From Alligator mississippiensis (lineage: Eukaryota; Chordata; Crocodylia; Alligatoridae), in assembly GCF_030867095.1 (NCBI RefSeq), contig NC_081826.1:250956251-251020250 (forward strand): a stretch of DNA of 64,000 bases, read 5' to 3'. The position numbers and the translations under genes were made by a program. Every line of letters begins with the position of its first letter. Positions within the stretch are counted from its first letter, which is position 1. Positions 27,201-39,200 of the stretch are shown piece after piece. A model generated the notes under the pieces. The model did no database searches. It saw nothing but the letters and a program-made list of their open reading frames with translations, and had not been told where the DNA came from.

Positions 27201-30200
27201 TTTTTTGTTAAGCATGTTGTGATGAGAGAGAGAGAAAAAAAGAGAAAGAAAGAAAGAAGAGAGAGAGAGAAAGAAAGAAGAGAGGAAAAAAAGTAAAAAG
27301 AGAAAGAGGGTGTGTTCCTCACAGCCCACATCTCCCACTGCTACCAGCTGTGGCTTGGGCCCAGTGGTCCAGGACAATGTCTGGCAGAGGGAGGCAACAA
27401 CACTCCAGCAACAGCGGCCAGGGCCAGGGCACTCGGGCCTCCCCAGTGGTCCCGGAACAGGGGGAGCCTGGGCCAAGGGCTGGGAGAGAGGGCCCGGCTG
27501 GGGAACAAGCAGACAGGAAAAGATGATATGTCCCAGTGCTACCCCTGCCCATCCCACCTGGGCAGGGGTAGCACTGGAGAGCTAAGCACCAGGGCTGGGT
27601 GCTAAGGGCAGGGTGGGGAGAAGCAGGCGCAGGGTGAGACACTGCAAGAGGGCTGGCCTGGCTGGGCCCTTGGGAAGGTAGCAGCCAGAGGAGAGCGGGG
27701 ACCAGGCAGGAAGCAGAGGCTGCCCTGAGGCTCCGCAGACTCGGGCCATGGTGGGCAGGCAAGGGCACCCAGTGGCACCCAAGCCCACACAGCTCCATGG
27801 AGATGGGCTGCTACTGCTCTGCCCACGAGGGGATGCCACCTGGCCAGGGCAGGATGCCAGGATCAGGGGACTTCTGGCTCCAGGCTTGGCCTTCCTGTGC
27901 ATTGGGCACAGCGTGAGCAGGGCAAGGGCCCGACAGCAAGAGTCCCCTTGGCCCTGGGAACAGCTGCTATGGGAAGCACTTGGGGCCAAGCCAGTTGGGA
28001 GCCTTCAGCCCAGTGACCCTCCACAGCACCTGCCTGGGCCCTGGCCCTGAGAGGAGACTGCAGGTGGGCGAAGCCAGGACCTGGGGCTGAGTGCTTGGGG
28101 CAGGGTCCAAGCAATGCAGGGAGAAGCAGGTGTGGGGCCAGGTGCTCTGGGTGGGCCGGCCGGGCCACACCCTTGGGAAAACAGCAGCTGGAGGATAGCA
28201 GGGGCTCAGCAGGAAGCAAGGCCTGCCCCGGGGCTTCTCGGGCTCAAACCACAGCAGGTGGGCAGGAGTGCCCAGCGGCACCTGAGGTGGGGCCTTGCCC
28301 GGCCCATGAGGGGATGCCACCTGGCTGGGGCAGGATGCCAAGCTCAGGGGACTCCTGGCTCCAGGCTCAGCCTCCTTGAACACTGGGCACAGTGTAAACA
28401 GGGCGGAGCTGCCCCCTTGGCAGCGCTGAGGGCCAACCCATGCAGAAGCCTCCAGCACAATGCCCCTCTGCAGTACCTGCCCACCTGCAGCTCCCCTCCA
28501 GGGTCTGGGCTGGAGGACATAGCCTGGAGACAGGGTCAGCAGAATGCAGACAGCATCCCTGCCTGTGTTCCGAGTTACAGCCCCTGGTGCCTGCCACGGC
28601 ACTAGGATCTGTGGCTGCTCCAGAGAGCCCGGAGCAGCAACTTAAAAAACATTTTTTTTTTTTTAAACACTTTCCTTGTACACCTCTCAGCATGCCGAGG
28701 AAAACGTCTCCGCATGCCACTAATTGGCACGCATGCCGGGGGTTGCCTATCCCTGTGCTAATATTTAGCTCAGGTTTCACAGAAGTAATTCCCAACTTCT
28801 CCACAGCCGGAGGAGAATGTGTCCCATTTCACTTCCTAATGAAAGGACTTATTAGGTAAGCAGAAAAAGAAAAATTATTATACATGAATTATAAACAACC
28901 GAGACTCCAGGTGGAAACAGACATCACCTTTCCTCATCTTTGAGCCACCATAACAATTTTGATAGCAACACAAAGCAAAAGCAAGTACATGTCCATACAT
29001 TTTGTCACACCACAAATGCCCAAATTTATGGTTGCAACAGAAAGAAGTAATAATTTGTATTGCTTTATTGCAGTGGATGGCTGATCTTGTACAGCGTGCT
29101 TTAAATTAGCTTCGCCGGGGGATGGGGCCTCAGGAGGACACAAGGATACCTCCCAACCAAGACAGGTGATGAGCACAAGAGGTACCCAGGTAAGTGACAA
29201 GGGTTCAGACAGGCCTAGGAATCAGGTGGGGTGCATGCATCAACAGGAGGCCTTAAGTGCCTTTACACTAATGCTCAAAGTATGGGGAATAAACAGGAGG
29301 AACTCGCCCTCCAGATAGCTAGTACAAACCCAGACATAGTAGGGCTCACCAAAATCTGGTGGGATGCAACCCATGATTGGGCAGTAAACATTAGGGGCTA
29401 CAGACTATACAGGCAGGACAGAACGGGGAGGAAAGGTAGGGGTGTGGCGCTCTACATCAAAGAGCAATACATGTCCTCAACTAACAGGATGGGGTCAGAG
29501 GAGGGGCAGGTGGAAGTGCTCTGGGTCAAAATACAAGGGGGTCACGGGGAAAGAGACTTAACAGTGGGTGTCTACTACAGACCACCCAACCAGGGGGAAG
29601 TGCTGGACCAGGAATTCTCGGGTCAGCTCACGCAGGCAGTTAAGTTGAGAGATGTGGTCATCATGGGTGATCTAAACTACCCAGACATTTGCTGGAAGGA
29701 GCAGTCAGCCAGGTCTGACTGCTCATGTAGGTTCCTTGCTGGGATACAAGACCTCCACCTAACCCAGGAGATGCACAGTCCCACCAGGGGGAATGCCCTG
29801 CTGGACCTGGTCCTGGCCACAGGCGATGACCTGGTGAGGGGACTCCAGGTCCTCAACCACCTGGGCGATAGCAATCATCGCCTACTGGAATTCACCATCC
29901 AGTGTAGTGTGTCAAGGGCCTGCAGCAAAGCTCTTGACTTCAGGAGGGCCAACTTCAATGAGTTGAGGAGATTGGTAGGAGAGGCACTGCAGTACCAGAG
30001 AGTAGAGGAACTAGGTGGCCATGACGAGTAGTTGTTCCTTAAGGAGATGATCCTCCAAACCCAAGGGGTGACAGTCCCAACGCGAGTCAAAGGGGGCAAG
30101 ATTGCTCAAAAGCCACCTTGGCTCACCAAAGGCATTCAGGAATGTCTGAAAGCCAAAAAGGAGGCGTACATCCAGTGCATGGGGGAAGCTATCGCCAAAG

Positions 30201-33200
30201 AGAAGTATACCTCCATAGCAAGAGTATGTAGGGAGGCTATTAGGAAGGCTAAGGTGGAGATGGAACTAGGGCTAGCAACAAGGATCAAGGACAACAAAAA
30301 GTCCTTTTTTAAATACATAGGGAGCAAAAAGAAGGCACTGGGCAACATGGGGCCCCTGCAGGATACGCTTGGCAACCTGGTGGTTGCACCAGATGAAAAA
30401 GCAAACTTTTTAACAAATTCTTTGCCTCCATTATTCTGAGCAGGGAATGGGACATCTCCCCCACCGGGATACAGGATGGACTCCAAGAATGACTCCGCCA
30501 GGCCTAGGGTCAGGGAGGACCGAGTTAGGGAACTTCTGGAGGGGCTGGATGTGTTCAAATCAGCAGGTCCAGATGCTCTCCACCACAGGGTGCTGAGGGA
30601 ATTGGCAGGGGTCATCGCAGGGCCCCTGGCATGGCTTTACAAGCTCTTGTGGTGCTCTGGCCAGGTGCCAGAAGACTGGAAGGCCAATGTGGTCCCCATT
30701 TTCAAAAAAAGGGAGGAGGGAGGACCCAGGCAACTACAGGCCCATTAGTCTTACTTCGGTCCTGGGGAAGCTCTTTGAAAAAAATTATCCAGGAACATAT
30801 CTGGGAGGGACCTGCAGGGGGGAGGATGCTCAAGGGCAAGCAGCATGGGTTCATTAAGGTCAGGTCCTGTTAGACCAACCTGACAGCCTTCTATGATCAG
30901 TTCACAAATCACTGGATGCAGGTGTTTCAGTGGACGTAGTCCTTCTGGACTTCAGGAAGGCCTTCAACACTGTCTCCCACCCCATTCCCATTAAAAAGCT
31001 AGGTCTATGGCATTGATGCCTACCCAGTCAAATGGGTTCCAAATTGGCTAGGGAGCTGCACACAGAGAGTGGTGGTGGATGGGCCATATTCAACCTGGAG
31101 GGAGGTGGGCAGTGGAGTCCCCCAGGGCTTGGTCCTCGGGCCCATACTGTTCAATTTCTTTATCAGCAACTTGGACAAGGGGATGAAAAGCATCCTGTTC
31201 AAATTCACTGATGACACCAAGATTTTGGGTGAGGTGGGCATGCTAGAAGGGAGGGACAGGATACAACTGGACCTGGACAGGTTACAGAGGTGGGCAAATG
31301 TGAATAGGATGGGATTCAATACCAACAAGTGCAGGGTACTGCAGGGTACTGCACTTGGGCAGGAAGAACCAGCAGCATACCTATATGCTGGGGAACGCCC
31401 TTCTTGAAAGCACAGTGGCAGAAAGAGATCTTGGAGTCATTATCGATTCCAAGATGAACATGGGCCGCCAGTGTGAGGTCAGCAAAGCTAACTGCACCTT
31501 GTCATGTGTCCACAGATGCATCATGAGCAGGTCCAAGGAGGTGATCCTGTCCCTCTATGTGACACTGGTCAGGCCACAGTTGGGAGTAGTGTGTCCAGTT
31601 CTGGGCACTGCACTTCAGGGGGGATGAGGCCAGCATTGAGAGGGTCCAAAGGAGGGACACTCGCATGATCAGGGGGCAGCAAGGCAGGCCCTACAAGGAG
31701 AGGCTAAGGGACTTGAACCTGTTCAGCCTTCACAAGAGAAGAATGAGAGGGGATCTAGTGGCCATATATAAACTTACCAGGGGGGACTGGAGGGGATTAG
31801 GTGAGACCCTGTTCTCCCGAGCACCTCCCAGAGTAACAAGGAACAACGGCCATAAGTTGATTGAGAGTAGGTTCAGGCTAGACATCAGGAGGCAGTACTT
31901 CACAGTCAGGGCAACCAGGGTCTGGAACCAACTTCCAAGGGAAGTGGTGCTGGCTCCTACCTTCAGAGTCTTTAAAAGGAGGCTTGATAACTACCTAGCT
32001 GGGGTAATTTGAGCTTAAACTTAGTAAGGGTCATATAAGCCCAGCCAGTATTCATTCCTGTCTGGGGCAGGGGGTTGGACTAGATGATCTGCTCAGGTCC
32101 CCTCCGACCCTATTTCTAGGAAACTATGAAACTATGTCTATTTGCAATATGGTGGGAGAGTATTGGCTACCTGGAGCTGCCCATGTTCTCCAGCCACCCT
32201 GGACAGGGGCTCAATCCTATGCACCCTGGGAATTCCCAAAAGGAGTGGGCCCTTCAAGCTCTGGAAGAGCCTGCCTGGCTTTTCCCACTTACTGAGACAC
32301 AGCACCAGGATCTCCAGGATGTGTCTAAGAAGGGAAAGTCAGGGTTTCCCTGCTTACCCAGATGCTTCTTGGCCCAGGGCTACTTCTGAGTAAGCAGGGA
32401 AATCATGACTTCCCCACTTACCCAGATGCCCCTCAGAGATTTCAGAGGTGCATCTTGATAAGCGGTGAAAACTGGACAGACCTCCTAGGATTTGAGGGGC
32501 CTCAATGCATGCAGGAATTCCCATGGTACACAAGACCTGGCCCCTCAAGCATTGGGACAACATGTAACCCATTGTCCCGCAACATCAACAGGTAGGACAG
32601 CAGGCAATGAATGAAATGGATCAGCTGTGCTGGGACATATCTCAGCACAACTGATCTACTTCATCTGACAATGTCTATTTTGAGCCTCAGAGCTGCTCCT
32701 AACAGACCCTGCACTAAGACAACGGAGCAAACTATAGCAATACTTTATTACAAAAACGTTAGAAAACATTGCCTACTCCACATTGAATGGTTCTGGAATT
32801 TTATATACAGGTATAATCTATTATTATTAGATGCCTTTTAACTATAAATACACAAAGAATCTATAATTATTTTTAGTTTCTTTTCCAATAATTGTTCATG
32901 CCATGACTTAAAGCCCATTTGAAAAGTAAGATTAAATGGTAAACCATGAGGATGAGAAATTAAGGATATAAATAATAGAGAGAAATATGTAAAAGATTCC
33001 TGTTAAAAACTGGTGAAATCATCTTTATATTTGAACCATATTATCCAAACTGATACTGTCTAAAAGAGCATCTTGCTTTCTGTCATTCACTCACTTCAAT
33101 GCATCTGTACTGAGTGCTCATATTTTTAAATACTTTTGTAACAGTATACTTTTAGAATACAATATTATTTTAAAAGCTTGCATTGTAGTTGTCTAGAACC

Positions 33201-36200
33201 TCTTTTGGAAAAGGAAGAGGTAGCTCTTTTTTAAATTAATTTAAACAACAATTTAAATAAAAAAGAAATACTTTATTTCTCCTCTCCCTCCTTCTCCATC
33301 CTGGTTTACACCTACAGGTTCTGGAACAATAAAAAGATTAGCCTACCCACACTGTTTATATTTTCACGAACTCATAAAATCTTTTGTGAGAGGCATAATT
33401 GTATTATGGCATAATTCTATTATGCAGGACAACAGGAACATATTGAACTTTATAAGTATCCCTTCAGTTTGGCATTTCTATTGCACACTGAGGCCTTAGT
33501 CATGCCCTTGAAAATGTGAGGGTGGGATCTCCAAGTAAATGGTAAAAACAGACAGTGTCCATGCATATTCAGGCCCATATTAACATATTAGAAATTGCAG
33601 AGATGTGGGTCTGAACATCAGACTTTACCTTTAAAACCTACTTCAAATGTACCAAAGAATCTAATGAGATATATAAATGTGTTTTCTATTAAAGTCAATG
33701 GAAGCTTGCATGACTAAAATGGAGACTCAACTCTTGAAATGTAATTTGCAAAATTTACACTGAAAGAATGGAATTTACTTGAGTGTGTGTATATGCACAC
33801 ACAGACAACAAAAATGAATAAACTTATTCAATTCCATACTGTAGGGAAAATAATACAAATAATGAATAACAAATGCTGAGTTACTAATGCAAGATTACAG
33901 CCCTAGTCACAAGACTTAAGTGTCCAAACATTGCAAAAGCCAACTGAAGTACCTCAAGATGGATACAGGCAGGTAAGATAGATATCCTGGTGGTTAAAGA
34001 TTCCCTATTTTATTAGGGAACAGTACATAAAGAGGAACTCTAGACCACAGGATAACCTATGGGTGACCCCCATCTGGGAGCGCACCTGTACAACAGTGGA
34101 ACAAAGTCTGTATGTATGCATAATGATATAATGATAGTTACCACTAATTAAAATAGGCAAAACAACAACAAAAGTGGAGCAATGATATGCAGCAAAGGAA
34201 ATGGTGATTGGCTGTGACATGAGCATGACAAAAGGAAGAAATCAGAATATGGGGCAGAGTATACAGTTTATACGTAGCTTCCCACTAAGCTCTGTGCGCG
34301 TGCCCCTCCTACCCAGGTCAAGACACCTGTCCTAGGTATTGGAGGTGGGTCTCCTGTACTCTCATTAAAGAGATCATTTCCTTTCATAAATCTGCCTCTG
34401 TATTTTGTGCTGTCTTCTTTGAAGGCATGGGACGGGTCGGCATCCCTAACACATACTTACAGATTTTGCCCATTACATGACAAAATGTACATCTGCCAAT
34501 AGTGTTGTAAGGAAGCAAGTGTTGTAACAAACACCTTTAATAAAACTAATTTTAAACCCCTATTTCATATTTTCCCATACAAATTATAGAACCTATTAAT
34601 AAAACGTATAACTACAACTAATAGTCCTCTTGGATCTGGTTTCACTTCTGGAATGGCAGCTATATTGTGTGTGTCTCATGATCAGGATGAAGGAGTCCAC
34701 AAAGGAACAGCTGTTGTATCACACCCTCTGTTACAATAGTTCCATTTAAAAAATGTCTACCCAACTAAATTCCTATGGATTATATTTCCTCAAATCTAAT
34801 TACAGTGTAAGGGTTGCACCAGCTCTGATAATCATCATGGGAACAAGTCAATTTTATTAGAATTATACCTCCTACTCTAACTGCAAGGATGAATGCATCA
34901 GGATAAGAGAAACTTACTTTTAGACCTGCTTTTCACTACTAGCTTTTGCTCAAATACTGCTCTCTCAGTATCCCACACTAAATTGTGATACAAGAAAGGT
35001 GAGAAGACAAACAAACGATTAACATACAGAAGTTATAACATCATCAATATTGTGATTGTACTGCAGATAAACTCAACAAAATTATAGGAAGAAATCCAGT
35101 ACTATTTTCTACTCCTTACAGGAGGCTGGATTAGATTTCCAGTATCACTGAAAGGTTCCCTATTTCTTAGGTTGTTGATGCTAAATCTAGCCCACACAGT
35201 ATTGAAATGGAAGAACAGCACATGGTTTTTTGCCATACATGAAATTAATTGGGGTGTCTACACATCGCATCCTCACCATATCCTGGGAAAGACACTACTG
35301 ATCATGTCTTGCCACCTACTCTTGCTCGTATGCACTGAACCTGGTGATTTGATGGTGAAGCTATTCCAGAGATATCACACCACAGCCACTCTTGACAATC
35401 CAGTCTCTCATGTGCTTGAGGGTAAGTGTTGAATGGTTTCACCACTACATGTTCTGGTTTGGCAAGTGTGTATCAGAAGGGGGACAAGTTTGAGAGGATC
35501 CTTCCCAGGATAAGATACAGGCACACCCGTTGTAGCCTAAGTACAGACAGATCTATACTGCCATATCTATACATGGGACAGATCTACACTGCGCCCATGC
35601 CATGCCCTTGAATGCCATCATAGATCACTGCTCTACATATGCCAAATCCCAGAAATAAGGCAATGTATCCACCTCAGTATGGTGTTAATCAGGTGCTGAA
35701 AAGCCCAAGACACAGAAGCCAAAGACTAGTACTCTAACATGGCTACCTTCCCCCACTTTAGGGGAGCTGTATGTGCAGAGTGGTCAGGGTGGGTTTCATG
35801 GTGGTGCTCCCAAGTATAGCACAAAGGCTGCATAGACATGTGCCCTGTCACAATTGAACAATATTTTGAGAAGAAACACCGCATGCTGGTAAGCCAAAAA
35901 GTTACTGTGCTAGGCGCTGTACAGACATAATATTGTAACCAACTAATAGATAGCAAAGCTCCCTTTCCCCCAGTATGGTAGGAAAAGGAAAAAGTACGGT
36001 AGGATTAAGGAAAAAGAGTGTGGGAAATGTTCCACAGCAGACAGCAGCAGTGGGGACGTTTCACCTCCTGGCTCCCATTCTATGCCCCATGAAAAGGAAA
36101 AGGCAGGACACTCATGAATTCCTCCCAAAGCTCATGAGGAAAGGCAAGAAGGGAAATTATATCTCCAGGAGAAAGAAGAGGAGAGAAAGGAAAGGAAGGG

Positions 36201-39200
36201 AGAAAGGCGCAAAGTAATGATGAAAGAAAATTGGAAAGCCAGACACTGTAGAGTACAGGGGCACACAGAGGCACAATCACATACACTCACTTGGTATAAG
36301 ACATGGTGCTACTGGGAGGGGAGAGGGGAAGAGGAGTGGACAGGAATGTTGAAGGGAGGCCAAGCTCAGCTGTGAAACTGGCTCCTTCTTCCTAAAATTC
36401 TTTGGTCAAAATTCTTCCACTATAACATGTTAATAGATAATAATGATGGGTCAACCTGCAACTATAATTATGGTGCACTATTCACGATATCCCAAGTCAA
36501 GAAGTAAAAAAAGAATCTTTTATTGCACATGCTATAGACAATATTGTAGGTAAAGTATATGCTATAGTCTTATTCTTAAATATATCGATAGCATCTATTG
36601 AATTATGTAACCTTACCTTCAGTAAATCTAGCTAATTCATTACTCCAAGGGGATTGGGAGTGATTATTAACTATCCATGATGGAGTAATGATCAACAGTT
36701 AATCCTTTTCATCTTTCAGGGGTACATATTCAAACACAGTAAAATGATTTTGATAATTATAATGAAAAATACATGTATTACAAAAACATGAGTGCAAATT
36801 GTACATACTCTGTTTCACTACGTGAGAACTGCATGCATATACAGATACATTTTTAATGTACAATTTCTTACTACAGAGTACAGGCATGTAGGTTGTAGCC
36901 GTGTTGGTCTAAGGACATAGGTAGACAAAGTTCCTTGGGTGAATGTGATATCTACAGAAACCCACAGACCAACATACATATCTGCACAGAACCAGCAATC
37001 ACCCTAAACACACCAAAAAAGCTGTGATATACAGCCAAGCCCTCAGATACCACTGAATTTGCACTGAAGAGAACACCCGGGATTGCCAACTCACCAATCT
37101 TAAAAAGGCTTTCACCCAACAAGGACACTCCTCCAGAGAGATAGATCGCATGTTTGAAAGAGCCACCCGGATACCACGTGAAGAACTGCTGCAGTACAGA
37201 AGAAACCCCCCCACAAATCACACACCGCTGGTTATGACATATCACCCCTCCCTTGAACCTGTACAGAAAATTCTCAAACAATTGCAACCCATACTAGACA
37301 GAGACCCTATTCTTAAAAAGATCTTCCCAGAGCCACCCATCCTAGCCTTCAAACAAGCACCGAACCTCGCCAACCTCATCACCAGAAGCAAACTTCCTCA
37401 AGCCCAGAACACACCAAAAGGATCCAGACCGTGCCATGACAAGAAATGCAAAACCTGCCAACACATCTCCACCACCCCCACTATTACTACACCCTACAAC
37501 CGAGACATCAGCATTCCTGGATCTTACAGCTGCACCTCCAGAAATGTAATATACCTCCTCCAATGCACCAAATGCCCTGATGGAAAATACGTAGGAGAGA
37601 CCAAACAACAACTGCGCACCAGAATGAACGCACACCGGAAATCTATCAAAGACAGAAATACCCAATTACCTGTGGGGACACACTTCTCACAAGAAAACCA
37701 CTCTCTCTCCAATCTCTCAGTCCTGATCCTCAAAGGAAACTTACAAAACACTTCCCAGAGACGAGCCTGTGAACTCCACTTCATCAACCTCCTGGATACT
37801 AAAAATCATGGACTAAATATAGACATTGGATTTATGACACATTATAACCTGCCTGACATCTGACTCCCCAGGTATCTCTCTACTTTCATCCCCCTTCTCT
37901 CTCTTGCCCCCCTCCCCAGCCTGTCTCTCACCCATTGACTCCTCAGTCTACATTTTCACTGACTACCTGTCTTGTATGCATACCAGCCCAGCCGCTGGCT
38001 TCTTTACTTTTCACTCCATCCAGGAAGAGCACACACCAACTGCCGAAACTTCCTTAGCTTGATGAAGGGTTTTTGAACCCAAAAGCTTGCTTAATAATTA
38101 TTTTCCAACTATTTGGGTTGGTCTAATAATAGATATCAGGTTCACCCAAGGAACCTTGTCTTACTACAGAGTATTCACTATATAAAAAGTTAATGATTAT
38201 GACAGAGCAAAATAATCGTCAAAGATTTTTTGTTTTGCACTCTTACACGCACTCATCACCACAGTAGAAGATAATTCTGCAAAACAGAGATCAGAAGGCA
38301 ATATTTTACAGTTAGGGTGGCCAAAATCTGGAACCAACTTCCCAGGGAAGTGGTCCTCACCCCTACCTTGGGCAAATTCAAGAGGAGGTTGGATGATCAC
38401 CTGTCTGGGGTCTTGTGAACCCAGCATTCATTCCTGCCTGTGGCAGGGGGTCAGGCTAGATGATCTGTTCAGGTCCCTCCTGACCCTAGTTACTATGAAA
38501 CTATGAAACTATCTATGTCTTGCTGAGCCAAAAAAGAGCTGAAGAGAATTCAGTGCTTTGCTAGCATCAACTGGATTGACAGGTACTCTTGAGGGAGGAA
38601 GGTATAGCACAGATTTTACCTCTTAAATCAAACTCAAACTGAAGCAAATTCAGTTGTGTTTTAGAATGTGTTTGCATTTGGAAACAACTAACCTACACTC
38701 TAGCAAACAATAAGCTAGCCACAGTGTTTTATGTACAAATCAAAAGAACTCTGGATTCTGTGTGCTAATCAGACCAGTGATGATGTATCCAGTGACTAGT
38801 TAGCCAGATGTCACTGTTTGTTATGTATGGCAATATTGTAACTTTACATGTATATTAAGGCCATAATCAAATTTCGTAAAGCCCTCCTCTAATAAAGGCA
38901 AAGAAGTGCAAAGTACTAATGAATTTTTTATTCTTGTTAATGGGAAACATGTTCAGTACTTAATTAGGGAAGGAAATTATACAGACTATTAAGTCTAGGA
39001 AGTCCCTATTAGTGGGAAGACCAGAGAAAAGGAAGACTCCCTTTTAAGATTTCTCAGAATTTTAAATTTTTCTTATCTTCCACTCCTAAGCAGCTGCTTT
39101 TCAGAAACCCCAAATTAAAAGGTGCCTCCCACATTTTCTAACTTAATAATTTCCCTCTAAGGGAGAGAATTGGACACTAATCTTGAGAACACACCTTGAA

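Larger units (their letters stand above)
26963..28755. mobile_element. hAT-type non-autonomous element with internal duplication
   Basis: The left end CAGGGTTGGCAACG and the inverted right end CAGGGATAGGCAACC are terminal inverted repeats that extend to a shared GTGCCAA. The flanks TGCTAAGT (26955-26962) and TGCTAATA (28756-28763) agree at six of eight bases, as expected for an old 8-bp hAT target duplication. The interior is GC-rich, has an AG-rich microsatellite (27220-27310) and contains a tandem direct duplication of about 480 bp. No transposase domain is seen. The many reading frames in the GC-rich part look non-coding. Confidence 0.82.

Noticed and set aside
27033-28605. Many overlapping long frames on both strands
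   Set aside because: They lie in the GC-rich duplicated interior of a hAT-type element and show no transposase motif.
38060-38100. Hammerhead core in PLE copy B (and in copy C near 57940, and the right end of copy A)
   Set aside because: The CTGATGA and/or GAAA blocks are altered in each, so only the left end of copy A keeps the full core.
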